DNA of 64,000 nucleotides from Bradyrhizobium sp. SSBR45G (GTDB taxonomy: Bacteria > Pseudomonadota > Alphaproteobacteria > Rhizobiales > Xanthobacteraceae): contig NZ_BSCT01000005.1 in the NCBI RefSeq assembly GCF_030159255.1, positions 62,001 to 126,000 of the forward strand, written 5' to 3'. Of the stretch, positions 9,307 through 18,151 are shown piece by piece; the first letter of the stretch is position 1; each line of letters opens with the position of its first letter. The notes below the pieces were generated by a model. The model did not search any database, was not told the origin of the DNA, and saw only the letters and a list, made by a program, of their open reading frames with translations. Both the position numbers and the translations under genes were made by a program.

Positions 9307-9972
9307 CTAGGGAGAGACGGTCGTGATGATCGATGTCGTCGTGGTCGACGTCGTCGAGCCGGTCGAACTGCCGCCCCCGCTGGTGCTTGCCGTGAAGCTG
9401 AACTGGCCGGTGTTCACGCTGCTGCCGTTGATCGCTTCGAGGCTGCCTCCGCCGCCGGTCCCGGTTCCGAGCCCCGTCGTTTGTCCGCCGGAGGCTCCCG
9501 CGCTGCCAGCACCGCCGGCGCCCGTCGCAGCCGTTCCGGTATCACCGGTCGCCGCCGCATAGGCGACGATGGCATCGAGGTCCTTCGTCTCCGCGATCGC
9601 CTTGGCGATCCGCTCGGAATAGTCGCGGTTGCTCCGGACCACGATGCGGGCCGCCTGGCCCAGACCCGACGCGATGGCCGCCTTCTGATCCTTGTTGGCC
9701 TTTGCCAACAGCGCGATCAGCGCGTCCAGCGTCGCGGGATCGTTGACCGCGAGATCACGGGCCTTGGCGATCAATTCGGCTCCGCCAGTCGGGTTCTGCG
9801 TCAGGATCTGCTCGGGGTTCGCCTTGAAATTCGCCGCCTGATCTGCCGCCGACGGAACGCTCGGTTGCGCCATCGCGACAGCGCCCGGTGCGGCCAGGAC
9901 GAGCGTGCCCAAAGCCAGCCGCATCCCCAGACCAACTGCCCCAACAGAACGATGGAGTTTCAACACGGCCAT
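9307..9972 (-). CDS. secreted Gly/Ser/Thr-rich protein of unknown function
   Basis: A 221-residue protein with an N-terminal signal-like helix ending in VAMAQPS, so it is probably exported. Residues about 30-130 are Ala-rich and helical (AKARDLAVNDPATLDALIALLAKANKDQKAAIASGL). The last third is a low-complexity run of Gly, Ser and Thr. The ATG at 9972 has GAGAAGGAG directly before it, an unusually tight spacing; an upstream start at 10032 is possible but would add a charged lead before the signal. It sits between a polymerase gene and the Wzc-type gene in the minus-strand block. No family was recognised. Confidence 0.72.
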   Translation of the reverse strand: MAVLKLHRSVGAVGLGMRLALGTLVLAAPGAVAMAQPSVPSAADQAANFKANPEQILTQNPTGGAELIAKARDLAVNDPATLDALIALLAKANKDQKAAIASGLGQAARIVVRSNRDYSERIAKAIAETKDLDAIVAYAAATGDTGTAATGAGGAGSAGASGGQTTGLGTGTGGGGSLEAINGSSVNTGQFSFTASTSGGGSSTGSTTSTTTTSIITTVSP

Positions 9973-10062
9973 CTCCTTCTCACACGCTAACAGTTTTTTA
10001 GCACAAAGCTGTTGGTCCGCCAACGAATTCACCCGGCCGCCGGGGCGGCCCGAAAATCAAGG

Positions 10063-11517
10063 TTAAACCCGGCGCTCGGTCGTGCCGGCGCGGTCACGCG
10101 ACGGGACGGACGCCCTGCCGGAGCGGAAGGACTGTGCCAGGGACACACCTATGACCGCAGCAACGACAATAGTAAACCCCGGGATCTGCAGCGAAAAGTC
10201 GATCGTGGAATGGAGCACCGCAGCCATCAGGGTGCACAGGCCGACGACTGGGAAGATGACGTCCCGGCGGCGGTGCAGCACCCCATGGGCCAGGACAACG
10301 CCGCCGCCGATCAAACCAATGATAATGGCGGCAGCCATTAACATTCCACCGTCGGCGGCCAGCTCTAGCCAGGAATTGTGAGCACGATTCCACGTCCCCA
10401 TGAGCGAAATGTCGTCGCTGCGATAGGCCGGATAGAGCCACTCGAACGTGCCGAACCCGGATCCCAGCCAGGGATGGTCGAGCACCATTTTCCAGGTTGC
10501 CCGGTACGTCGACAGCCGGCCTTCGTCGGACAGTCCCTGGGCGCTGAAGCGACTGCTGACCCCGCCGCCGAGCAGGGACAGCAATGCGGCCGCGATCGCC
10601 AGTCCGCCCGCCGCAGCGATTGCTGCTCCATAATACCGCGGCAGCCGGCGGTGAAAAAATAGCACCGCCGCGGCGACGGCGGCCACGAGCGAGAGCAGCA
10701 CGGCGCCGCGCGAGCCGGTGAGGAACATCGCCGACAACATGACCAGCCAGCACGCGAGCAGCACCACCAGCCGGCGCCGCGCCCGGTTATTCAAGCGCTG
10801 CCGGAGCGACGCGACGCTGAACCGGCCATCCGGCAGATGCCGGTCGAGGACCTCGCAGACCAACATCTGCCAGATCAGCGCGCAGCAGCCGTAATAGATG
10901 CCGGCGGTGTTTCGATTGAGGAAGGGGGACGTCAGGGAGGTCTGGTGCGCCTGCTTGGCGTAGATCAAAAGCACCCGCGAGGGATCGATTGCGAAGCTTG
11001 CCACCGCAGCGAGGGCGTAGACGAGGCCAGCGACCGCGACGAGGCGCAGAACACGCCGCGCCAGTTGGGGATCACCACCGATCAGAATGCCCCCGGAGAG
11101 CGCGAGAAACCCGGCCGCACCCAGCCCCATCGCATAGAATGGTTGCGCCCTTGCCACGGCGCCGGCGGGAGGAACACTGCCACCGAGAAGCCTGGCGGCC
11201 TCCTGCCACAGCGGATCGGAAGCGGCCCATGGCCACTGAACCCAGGAGAGCTGCTCACCAAGCACCCCAAAGGTGATCAGAGCGAGCCCCACCAGCACTG
11301 CCAGGAGACCGATCTGACCGCGACGCAGATTGGTCAGCAGCAGTCCCGGAACGGCCAGGCCCAGAACGAGAGTGGCGATCGCAAGGACGACGGGGCCCGT
11401 CGACCCAAGCGGCAGCGGCGCGAGAACTACGACGGCAGAATACAGCCAGAACGCGCCATCAAAGATCGAACGAGACATCGGCGCCTGTCGCCGATGATGA
11501 GTTGATGCGGTATCCAT
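10063..11517 (-). CDS. O-antigen ligase/polymerase family membrane protein (Wzy-type)
   Basis: A 484-residue polytopic membrane protein of the O-antigen ligase/Wzy_C family. The diagnostic periplasmic segment contains FLNRNTAGIYYG, FLTGSRGAVLLSL and the later LSTYRATWKMVLDHPWLGSGFGT motif with RAHNSWLELAADGG. It is larger than the Wzy-type protein at 2857-4152 and lies between the Wza- and Wzc-type genes, where the main polymerase is often found. The start at 11517 has a GGTGG leader; MSRSIFDG at 11478 is an alternative. Confidence 0.88.
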   Translation of the reverse strand: MDTASTHHRRQAPMSRSIFDGAFWLYSAVVVLAPLPLGSTGPVVLAIATLVLGLAVPGLLLTNLRRGQIGLLAVLVGLALITFGVLGEQLSWVQWPWAASDPLWQEAARLLGGSVPPAGAVARAQPFYAMGLGAAGFLALSGGILIGGDPQLARRVLRLVAVAGLVYALAAVASFAIDPSRVLLIYAKQAHQTSLTSPFLNRNTAGIYYGCCALIWQMLVCEVLDRHLPDGRFSVASLRQRLNNRARRRLVVLLACWLVMLSAMFLTGSRGAVLLSLVAAVAAAVLFFHRRLPRYYGAAIAAAGGLAIAAALLSLLGGGVSSRFSAQGLSDEGRLSTYRATWKMVLDHPWLGSGFGTFEWLYPAYRSDDISLMGTWNRAHNSWLELAADGGMLMAAAIIIGLIGGGVVLAHGVLHRRRDVIFPVVGLCTLMAAVLHSTIDFSLQIPGFTIVVAAVIGVSLAQSFRSGRASVPSRDRAGTTERRV

Positions 11518-11544
11518 AAACCACCGACACCAGCTCCAACGCGG

Positions 11545-12729
11545 CTACGGCGCAAGCTTGATCGTATTGCGCAGGAGGGTTGCGTTGTAGGCCGCCACGA
11601 TCGGATCGTTCACGGTCGCCGTCACGAGCCGGATCTGCTGCATGACCTTGGCGTCCTCGACCGACGTCGCGTTCGACGCGTAGAGCACGTCCTTGTTCCG
11701 GAGCTGGAAGCGGGTCGCCAGGAAGTAGCCGGCCGGATCGCGGAAATTGATGTTGTAGACGATCGGAATGATCGGGCCGGAGAACTTGCTCACGTCCACA
11801 CCAAGACGCGCCGCAACCTCGGGAAGCTCGCCACGATACACGAACACCGAGGCCGGATCGGCCAAGGAGTCGTTCAGACCACCCGCCTTGGCGACGGCTT
11901 CCGCCAGCGAAACCCGCCAGGCTTCGAAGTTGAACTGGCCCTGAGATCCCGACGCACCGAACGCAACGAAGGTCTGCGGCTCGCGGTAGACGTAGATGGT
12001 GTCGCCGGGGTGAACGAAGATGTTGCTTTGCGGCTCGTAGACGAGCTGCCCGAACGGCACCGTCGTCCGCTTGCCTTCACGCTCGAGCATCACCCAGGTG
12101 TCGAAACCCTGCCCCTTGGGGCCGCCCGCTCGGGTGATGGCATCGAGAATATGCTCGCCGGCGGCGTTGGCGGGGAAGCGGGCAGGACTGTTGACCTCGC
12201 CCAGTACGCTGATCAGCGACGTCCGCTGCTCGATCAGAGCCACCACGGCCTGGGGCTCGATGGCGCGATTCTTCAACGCATCGACGATGGACTTTTGGAC
12301 CTCGGCCGGCGTCCGGCCCTTGGCACGGACCGCGCCGGCATAGGGCACGGAGATGTTGCCGTCGGTGTCGACGTTCTGGTTGGGCAGCGTGATGTAGTTG
12401 CCCGGGCGCACGCCAGCTTCCGCCGGGATGAACAGACCGCCGGCCGCCGCCTCGAAGATCGTCACGCTGACGACGTCACCGACGCCGAAGCGAATCTCAC
12501 GGGGCGCCGGCCCCTGGATGCCGCCGCCGAGACGCGGCGCAAACGACGCAAGCACGCCTTCCGTCTCAGGCGTAACCTTCACGACGGCATAAGGAAGGCT
12601 CTCGGGATCTTTCTGCCCCGCCCGGACGTCAGACCCCTGCGGGCCGCTCGTCGGCGTGTAGAAGCACCCCGCCAGAGCGGAGGTCGCTGCAAAAACCAGA
12701 AAAATGCGTATCGATCTAATAATGGACAT
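11545..12729 (-). CDS. Wza-type polysaccharide export outer-membrane lipoprotein
   Basis: A 394-residue lipoprotein. The signal peptide ends in a lipobox (LAGC, cysteine near residue 21). The Poly_export domain follows (FGVGDVVSVTIFEA..., near residues 80-170) and then SLBB-type repeats (ISVLGEVNSPARF, TIYVYREPQTFVAFGA). The mature protein would form the outer-membrane channel docked to the Wzc-type protein. It is the first gene of the minus-strand export block and is preceded by a 180-base region facing the plus-strand gene at 12909. No second Wza-type gene is seen in the window. Confidence 0.93.
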   Translation of the reverse strand: MSIIRSIRIFLVFAATSALAGCFYTPTSGPQGSDVRAGQKDPESLPYAVVKVTPETEGVLASFAPRLGGGIQGPAPREIRFGVGDVVSVTIFEAAAGGLFIPAEAGVRPGNYITLPNQNVDTDGNISVPYAGAVRAKGRTPAEVQKSIVDALKNRAIEPQAVVALIEQRTSLISVLGEVNSPARFPANAAGEHILDAITRAGGPKGQGFDTWVMLEREGKRTTVPFGQLVYEPQSNIFVHPGDTIYVYREPQTFVAFGASGSQGQFNFEAWRVSLAEAVAKAGGLNDSLADPASVFVYRGELPEVAARLGVDVSKFSGPIIPIVYNINFRDPAGYFLATRFQLRNKDVLYASNATSVEDAKVMQQIRLVTATVNDPIVAAYNATLLRNTIKLAP

Positions 12730-12908
12730 ACCACCCGCCCCGAACTCTCGGTAGCATAGCGACTGTTGCGCTCACAAGCGCCCGCGCGGGCGGGTGTTAA
12801 ACGGGCCAATGAATGTTATCGAAGTGAGGCAATTTGGCTACAGTGGCAGGGGCGAGGCGCGGTTTTCATGCGCCGCCGCGGCTCCCTGCGTTGGAGGCTA
12901 GGCAAGAT

Positions 12909-13247
12909 ATGCTAAGATTGATGAGCATTAACATTTCGAAGGTGATGGCCTGCGTCGTGTCGGCCTGGATGGCGGTCGGCACTTTGGCCTGGCCGGACGG
13001 CGCCCTGGCAGCCGACCTGTCCGGCTTTCCGTCGAAGGCCCGGGTCGCGAGGTCGCTCGAACCGTTGGGCCCGCATTGCCGGCGCGTCTGGCGATGCCAG
13101 GGCGACATCTGCCAATGGAAGACCACCTGCTGGGGAGGGTGCCCTGACCGCTTCTCATGCTATCCGCTCTATGGTGCCTATGGTCCCTATGGCGGGCGCG
13201 GTTACTGGAGCGCCTATAGCTATGGGTCTCTGGGCGGATACCGTTGA
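12909..13247 (+). CDS. small secreted Cys-rich protein with Gly/Tyr tail
   Basis: A 112-residue protein with a clear signal peptide (about residues 1-36, ending GALAADL). The mature part holds six cysteines in a compact region (HCRRVWRCQGDICQW ... TCWGGCPDRFSCYP) and then a Gly- and Tyr-rich tail. ATG at 12909 has an AGG-containing leader; ATG at 12921 is an alternative four codons on. It is divergent from the Wza-type gene, so both may share control sequence between 12730 and 12908. Proteins of this style are common and uncharacterised in Bradyrhizobium; a role at the cell surface is inference. Confidence 0.75.
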   Translation: MLRLMSINISKVMACVVSAWMAVGTLAWPDGALAADLSGFPSKARVARSLEPLGPHCRRVWRCQGDICQWKTTCWGGCPDRFSCYPLYGAYGPYGGRGYWSAYSYGSLGGYR

Positions 13248-13717
13248 GCCGGCGCCGGCCGATCGATCCCGACGCCGCGCGAAGCTTCGTTGCGATCCGC
13301 CGGCGTCACCGATGATCGTACGTTAACATTGGCCGCGGAAGATCGGTGCCGGTGAGCGCGACAGGCGCAGGCTCGCGCACCGGTCGCGGTCGGCCCTGCT
13401 CCGAGATGGGCCCGCGCGCACCGTGGACTTGCCGGCCGCAAAGAAGGGGCGCCCGGATCCCCCGGCATCCCATGCCGCGGCACTCTTCGGTGGGGCGAGC
13501 GGTGCGTGCTTTGGCGATCTGAGGTTTGCGCTATAACGCATCTCGCGGTCATCTCGGCGCTGTCTTCAGACAACGGCCGGCTCTGCGACACAGCCGGAAA
13601 CCGATCGCGCGGTACAATCGACATGTCTTGCCGGCTGGGTCGAACGCTCGTCTGGCTGGTCTCAAGCGACGCAATCGTTGGCACGCCAACAGCACATCGG
13701 GCGCGCTTGGACCTTGG
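13248..13717. other. 470-base gap without a supported gene
   Basis: Several short frames are open on both strands, but none has a ribosome site, a signal peptide or a recognisable motif. A GC palindrome (GCCGGCGCCGGC) directly follows the stop at 13247. A TTAACATTG segment near 13324 resembles the AT-rich patches upstream of other genes in this locus and may belong to a promoter for the plus-strand set that starts at 13718. Confidence 0.4.
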
Positions 13718-14983
13718 ATGGGGTTCCGAGATATCGTGTGGAAAGCGACCTTCTTGTTGTGCGGCCTGATCTGCGTCTCGCCGGCCCTCGGCTTTCTGCC
13801 GGCAGCGCTGGCCGTCGGCGTATCCGCCGCGGCGAGCGCCGTCGCTCTGGTCTGGGTCGCGCTGGCCATCCGGCCGCGTGAGCTTGTCTTTCTTTCTCAG
13901 ATCGGAACGACGTTCCTGATCGGCGCGAGCTTGATACCCATCTGGATCGCGCTTCAGATCGCCCCCCTGTCGGCGCTGGCGCACCCCGTCTGGAGCCAAG
14001 CGAGCGAGGCCTTGCAGCATCCCCTGAGAGGCACGATCAGCATCGACATTGGCCTGACGGCGGGAGCCCTCCTGACAAGCCTGTCTGGTCTATGCATCGC
14101 GATGGTGGCGGCGGCGATCGCCGTCGATGCACGGCGGGCTCAATGGCTTGCAAGCGCGATATTTTGCGCGGGGATCATTCACGCCGTCGCGATGGCCGCC
14201 GGACTCGCTCTGGACAACGCCGGGCTGGCGCTGGAGACGACCCCGCTGGTCTCTCTGGTTGTCATTCTGATGGGTCTGGCCACCGCGCTCGAGCTGCTGG
14301 GCTCCCGCAAATCCCGATCAAGAATGCTGGCGTTGCCCGCCCTGGCGATCGCCAGCAGCGTCCTGCTGCTCGGCCTGCAGTTTCGCGGAAGCGGCCTGGT
14401 GGCGGCAACGGCCGGAGTTTTCATCGTGGCGCTGGTCTGGGGGCTCAAGCGCTTCCGAGTGCCGGTCTGGGCCGCGAGCTTGGCGGCGCTCAGCCTCACA
14501 GGGCTGGCCATCTTCACGACCGTCGCGCTGCGCTCGAACCCCGACTTGCCGTTCGTGATCAGCTTTGCGGACGCCCAGGACAGCGACCTGCAGAGATCCC
14601 TTGGCGTTCTCGCGGATACGCCTGCGCTCGGAACCGGCGCCGGCACCATTCCGGCCCTGCTCCCGACCTATTTCGACGGCGCTGAGACGAAGGCGGCACT
14701 CAGCACCGCCGCCGCAGGCATCGTCGTCCAATTTGGCAGGATCCCGGCGCTCGTCTTCGCCGGGGCCGTCATGGCGCTGGTCGGCATCCTCGTCCTGGGA
14801 GCGCTCGACCGCGGCAAGGATTGGTTCTACTGCGCTGCTGCCAGCGGCAGTCTGGTCGCGCTGATCGCAGGATCGCTTTGCATTTCGACCATTCTGTCGA
14901 CAGCGGACGTTTTCGTGCTCGGAACGGCGCTCGGCTGCGCCATCTCACAGCGTGTCAGCCGCACAAGAACGCAGGACGCCTAA
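13718..14983 (+). CDS. polytopic membrane protein, distantly Wzy-like
   Basis: A 421-residue protein with about 10-11 membrane helices. It has the layout of O-antigen polymerases: clusters of helices broken by a hydrophilic loop that carries DAQDSDLQRSLGVLADTPALGTGAGTIPALLP, comparable in position to the Wzy_C region, but the family signature is weak. The ATG at 13718 (MGFRDIVWK) begins just before the first helix; longer readings upstream are arginine-rich and unlikely. It opens a three-gene plus-strand set with a phosphatase and a membrane-anchored protein, inside the exopolysaccharide locus. A polymerase-like or accessory role is inference. Confidence 0.78.
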   Translation: MGFRDIVWKATFLLCGLICVSPALGFLPAALAVGVSAAASAVALVWVALAIRPRELVFLSQIGTTFLIGASLIPIWIALQIAPLSALAHPVWSQASEALQHPLRGTISIDIGLTAGALLTSLSGLCIAMVAAAIAVDARRAQWLASAIFCAGIIHAVAMAAGLALDNAGLALETTPLVSLVVILMGLATALELLGSRKSRSRMLALPALAIASSVLLLGLQFRGSGLVAATAGVFIVALVWGLKRFRVPVWAASLAALSLTGLAIFTTVALRSNPDLPFVISFADAQDSDLQRSLGVLADTPALGTGAGTIPALLPTYFDGAETKAALSTAAAGIVVQFGRIPALVFAGAVMALVGILVLGALDRGKDWFYCAAASGSLVALIAGSLCISTILSTADVFVLGTALGCAISQRVSRTRTQDA

Positions 14984-14987
14984 ACCG

Positions 14988-15734
14988 ATGTGGAAGAATC
15001 TCATGTCACGAATGCGGGGTTCCGAGAACGAGGAAGCCGAACAAGAGGACGTCTGCATCTACGCGGTCGGCGACATTCATGGGCGCCTGGATCTCCTGTC
15101 GGAAACATTCTTCAAGATCGATGCTGACATCGAGAGCTCGAAACCGCGACGCTGGATCGAGGTGTTCGTGGGCGACTACGTCGATCGCGGCGCCGATTCA
15201 TTCAGCGTCATCGAGGCTCTGGCTGAAAGAGCGCGCGCTCCCCATGTCGTCTGCCTGCGGGGAAACCATGAACAGATCCTGCTCAACTTCCTTGAAGACC
15301 CCGGCGTGTTGAAGACATGGCGGCAGTACGGTGCGATACCGACGCTGCAGTCGTACGGCCTGAATCCATCCGCCAATCCCGACCTGGACGAAAGCTTCTT
15401 GCTGGCCGAGCAGTTGCGCCAGACGATGCCCTCATCACACCTGCAGTTCCTGCAGACGCTGCCGACCTCGTTCTCCTTCGGAAGCTATTTCTTCGCACAT
15501 GCCGGCATCCGGCCCGGCGTTCCGCTGCCCGAGCAGCAGGATCAGGACCTGATGTGGATCCGTGAGGAGTTCCTGCTTTGCGACGACAATTTCGGCAAGA
15601 TGATCGTGCATGGGCACACGCCCGCCCGGGATCCTGAGGTGCTCCACAATCGGATCAATATCGACACGGGCGCCTACGCCACGGGCCGCCTGACATGCGC
15701 ACGGATCGAGGGGCGTCGGGTCGGCTTCCTATGA
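14988..15734 (+). CDS. PPP-family metallophosphatase (serine/threonine phosphatase-like)
   Basis: A 248-residue calcineurin-type phosphoesterase. All metal-binding signatures are present in order: GDIHGR, GDYVDRG, LRGNHE and the late HGH motif (VHGHTP), with a final INIDTGAYATGRL segment. These are the marks of bacterial PPP phosphatases such as PrpA/ApaH relatives, and its size is typical. It probably acts in the cytoplasm. ATG at 14988 follows the upstream stop by four bases with an AGGA leader; its stop overlaps the next start as ATGA. In this setting it might reverse phosphorylation of an export protein, but PPP enzymes also hydrolyse other phosphoesters. Confidence 0.9.
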   Translation: MWKNLMSRMRGSENEEAEQEDVCIYAVGDIHGRLDLLSETFFKIDADIESSKPRRWIEVFVGDYVDRGADSFSVIEALAERARAPHVVCLRGNHEQILLNFLEDPGVLKTWRQYGAIPTLQSYGLNPSANPDLDESFLLAEQLRQTMPSSHLQFLQTLPTSFSFGSYFFAHAGIRPGVPLPEQQDQDLMWIREEFLLCDDNFGKMIVHGHTPARDPEVLHNRINIDTGAYATGRLTCARIEGRRVGFL

Positions 15735-16345
15735 GCGAAACAATCCCCGGGCCTGTCACGTCGGCCGCGATGAGCTGGACTCGCCGAGGCATTCCGCTTG
15801 CCATCGGCGGAGTGACGCTGGTGCTGTCGTCGTGGTGGATCTGCGCTGACGCCCTGACTGGCCGCCCGCGTCTTGCCGCGGAGATCGGAGCTGTCCGGGC
15901 AGACCTCTGGAAGCGCGCAGGCTCGTCGAGCCTTGCGGCCGCGGGCGATTCAGCAGACGAGGCGCACCCGCTCTACGAGCGAGCCGTCGCATCATCACCG
16001 ATGGACTCGGAAGCCTGGCTCGGCCTCGCCACAGCCACCGACCGCTTCTCCTGGATCAGCCAGAGATCGTCACGGGCGCTCAAAATGTCCTACTACACCG
16101 GAGCAAACCTCAAGAGCTTGCTGGCTGAGCGGCTGCTTCTGCTCGCCCGGATCGACACGACGAACGATCCCGAACTCCGCGACATGCTCGCCAGCCAGAC
16201 CGCGCTGGTGTTGGCTCGGCTCCCGGATCTCAGGCCCGCGATCGGTCGCGCCTACCTTGCAGCCGGCGACGCCAACCGGCTCATCATCGCCGCCAAGGTC
16301 AAGGAAGCCGGAGCCGACCTCCAGGCGCTGACCCGCGGCAACTAA
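15731..16345 (+). CDS. membrane-anchored helical-repeat protein of unknown function
   Basis: A 204-residue protein with one N-terminal membrane helix (IPLAIGGVTLVLSSWWICADAL) and an alpha-helical, TPR-like remainder (HPLYERAVASSPMDSEAWLGLATA). It starts in the ATGA overlap with the phosphatase and ends tail to tail, with a 4-base overlap, against the sugar-phosphate transferase. The order of motifs (DS..WL.L, then a KMSY-type turn and a helix rich in Leu) parallels the protein at 6129-6914. Function unknown; both may be periplasmic scaffold proteins of the polysaccharide machinery. Confidence 0.8.
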   Translation: MSETIPGPVTSAAMSWTRRGIPLAIGGVTLVLSSWWICADALTGRPRLAAEIGAVRADLWKRAGSSSLAAAGDSADEAHPLYERAVASSPMDSEAWLGLATATDRFSWISQRSSRALKMSYYTGANLKSLLAERLLLLARIDTTNDPELRDMLASQTALVLARLPDLRPAIGRAYLAAGDANRLIIAAKVKEAGADLQALTRGN

Positions 16346-17790
16346 TCAGCTTCGTTGCGAAAGAAGACGCGGATGGTGCGCAGCAGGATGTGGAGGTCCA
16401 GCGTAAAGCTCCAGCTCGATATGTAGGCCAGGTCGTGCTCGACCCTCCTCTGCATGTCCTCGACGGCGGGGGTGGGTCCCCTGAGGCCCCGAACCTGCGC
16501 CAGCCCGGTGATGCCGGGCTTGACATGCTGCCGGTAGGCATAGCTTGCGATCAGCTTCGAAAACGCGCTGTCGTGAGCGATGGCATGAGGCCGGGGCCCG
16601 ACAAGCGACATTTCGCCACGAAGAACATTCAGCAGTTGGGGGAGCTCGTCGATGCTTCGCTGCCGCAGGACGCGGCCGACACGGGTCACCCGCGGATCAT
16701 TCCGCCGCGCCTGCTCCACGTTTGCTCCGTCCTCCTGGACGAGCATGGTACGGAACTTGAAAATCCGGAATGTTCTGCCGTCGAACCCATTGCGCCGCTG
16801 CCGGAAGATGATCGGCCCGGCCGAGTCGAGCTTGATCGAGACGGCGGCAACGACCATCAACGGGAGGAAGACGACGAGCAAGGCAGACGCAGCCATGACG
16901 TCGAACCCGCGCTTGCAGCCGCGCTCCACGCGCGACAACGGCGCGCGCTGCATTTCGACGGTTGGAAGCGGGCCGGTCGCCAGGATCGGGAGTGACAGAA
17001 ACTGCTCCGCGGTCTGATCCGGGAGCAGATGGATCGGCAGCGGAGAGACGCGGAACAGCTCGCACATCCGGTAGATCCGCGCTTCATCACTCCAGCGGAG
17101 CGCCAGCACGATCTCGTCCACTTTCAGTTCGCGAGCCCGCTGAATCACCGCCTGGGCGGCCGTGGCGTCATCGACCGCAACATCGCCGCTATCCGTTCCG
17201 GACAAGAAGGCTCTGTGAACCTCCGAAAGCCCGTACTTCTTCAGCAGATCAACCGGACGCAAGCGCGACAGTTCGTCAGGCGATCCGATGACGACCGCAC
17301 GGCGCGTTGCGAGCACGCCTTTGTCGATCGCCTTCCGAAGCGGACGCTCGAAAATGGCGCGGCCCGTCACCAGGGCGGCGCAGCCGATGAAGCCAAACAC
17401 GATCATCGAGCCGCGGGACACCTCGGCACCGGCCTTGAGCAGGAAAAGGATGAGGATCAGAAACAGGACGACCAGCAACCAGCCGCAAATCAGCCGGCTC
17501 CAACGCCGATCAAGCCCCGCCAGCACCGGCGCGTCGTACAAGCCCTGAGACTTGGCAATGAACATGTGAAGGACCGCAGCAAAGATACCGATCCCCACGA
17601 AGCTCTCAAACTTCTGGAACACACCGTAATAGGTAACATGATAAACATAGCCGGCGGTCAGGCTCGCGCCGAACACCACCAGCATTTCAGAAAAGATCGC
17701 AAGGAGCTCAAGTAGCCCGACATTCGCCGACGCAGCGCCGAAATAGATCGCCGTTCGCCGCTCCGTCCTTGAGTCCGTTATCTCGGTCAC
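16342..17790 (-). CDS. polyprenyl-phosphate sugar-1-phosphate transferase (initiating enzyme)
   Basis: A 482-residue member of the polyisoprenylphosphate hexose-1-phosphate transferase family (WcaJ/ExoY-like). Four N-terminal helices precede a CoA-binding-like domain (RRAVVIGSPDEL) and a fifth hydrophobic segment (FDVMAASALLVVFLPLMVVAAVSIKLDS). The catalytic C-terminus has the typical GPIIFRQRRNGFDGRTFRIFKFRTM, RSIDELPQLLNVLRGEMSLVGPRP and KPGITGLAQVRG motifs. It would load the first sugar phosphate on the lipid carrier. It is the only such enzyme in the window, so it may serve both polysaccharide loci. Its upstream region is rich in TTAACG elements. Confidence 0.94.
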   Translation of the reverse strand: MTEITDSRTERRTAIYFGAASANVGLLELLAIFSEMLVVFGASLTAGYVYHVTYYGVFQKFESFVGIGIFAAVLHMFIAKSQGLYDAPVLAGLDRRWSRLICGWLLVVLFLILILFLLKAGAEVSRGSMIVFGFIGCAALVTGRAIFERPLRKAIDKGVLATRRAVVIGSPDELSRLRPVDLLKKYGLSEVHRAFLSGTDSGDVAVDDATAAQAVIQRARELKVDEIVLALRWSDEARIYRMCELFRVSPLPIHLLPDQTAEQFLSLPILATGPLPTVEMQRAPLSRVERGCKRGFDVMAASALLVVFLPLMVVAAVSIKLDSAGPIIFRQRRNGFDGRTFRIFKFRTMLVQEDGANVEQARRNDPRVTRVGRVLRQRSIDELPQLLNVLRGEMSLVGPRPHAIAHDSAFSKLIASYAYRQHVKPGITGLAQVRGLRGPTPAVEDMQRRVEHDLAYISSWSFTLDLHILLRTIRVFFRNEAD

Positions 17791-18151
17791 GGAGAGTTAA
17801 CACCCATTAACGTTGCAACGGATGGTTATCAGTACGTTAGCAACGAGGCAAGCCGGTCGGCGTTGCGCGCCGCAGGACGTGACCTAGCGTCCCGGCCGGT
17901 ATCGCCCGCAACTGATGACATTCGGAGTAAAATAACACCGACCGCGAAGAGCCTTGGAAGCTGAGCCAGGGAAAATGACTCATGGTGCAGCGACGCCCGA
18001 GGCTAACGGCCCTCGCTTGTTGACGTCACGGCTCAGCCGCCCGAGCGACCTCTCGCACCACAGACCACGCCTGAGCTACGTGTCCGCTCCAAACGGGTTC
18101 ACACCGAACCAGCCTTCCAGAAACCAGCCCTATTGCGTCCGTCCGAGTCGC
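17791..18151. other. promoter-type gap upstream of the initiating transferase
   Basis: No gene is supported in these 361 bases. Close to the transferase start lie GTTAAC and two near-identical boxes, ACGTTGCAACG (from about 17808) and ACGTTAGCAACG (from about 17835). They may be regulator sites or parts of a promoter reading toward 17790. The rest shows no repeat or signal. Confidence 0.4.
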
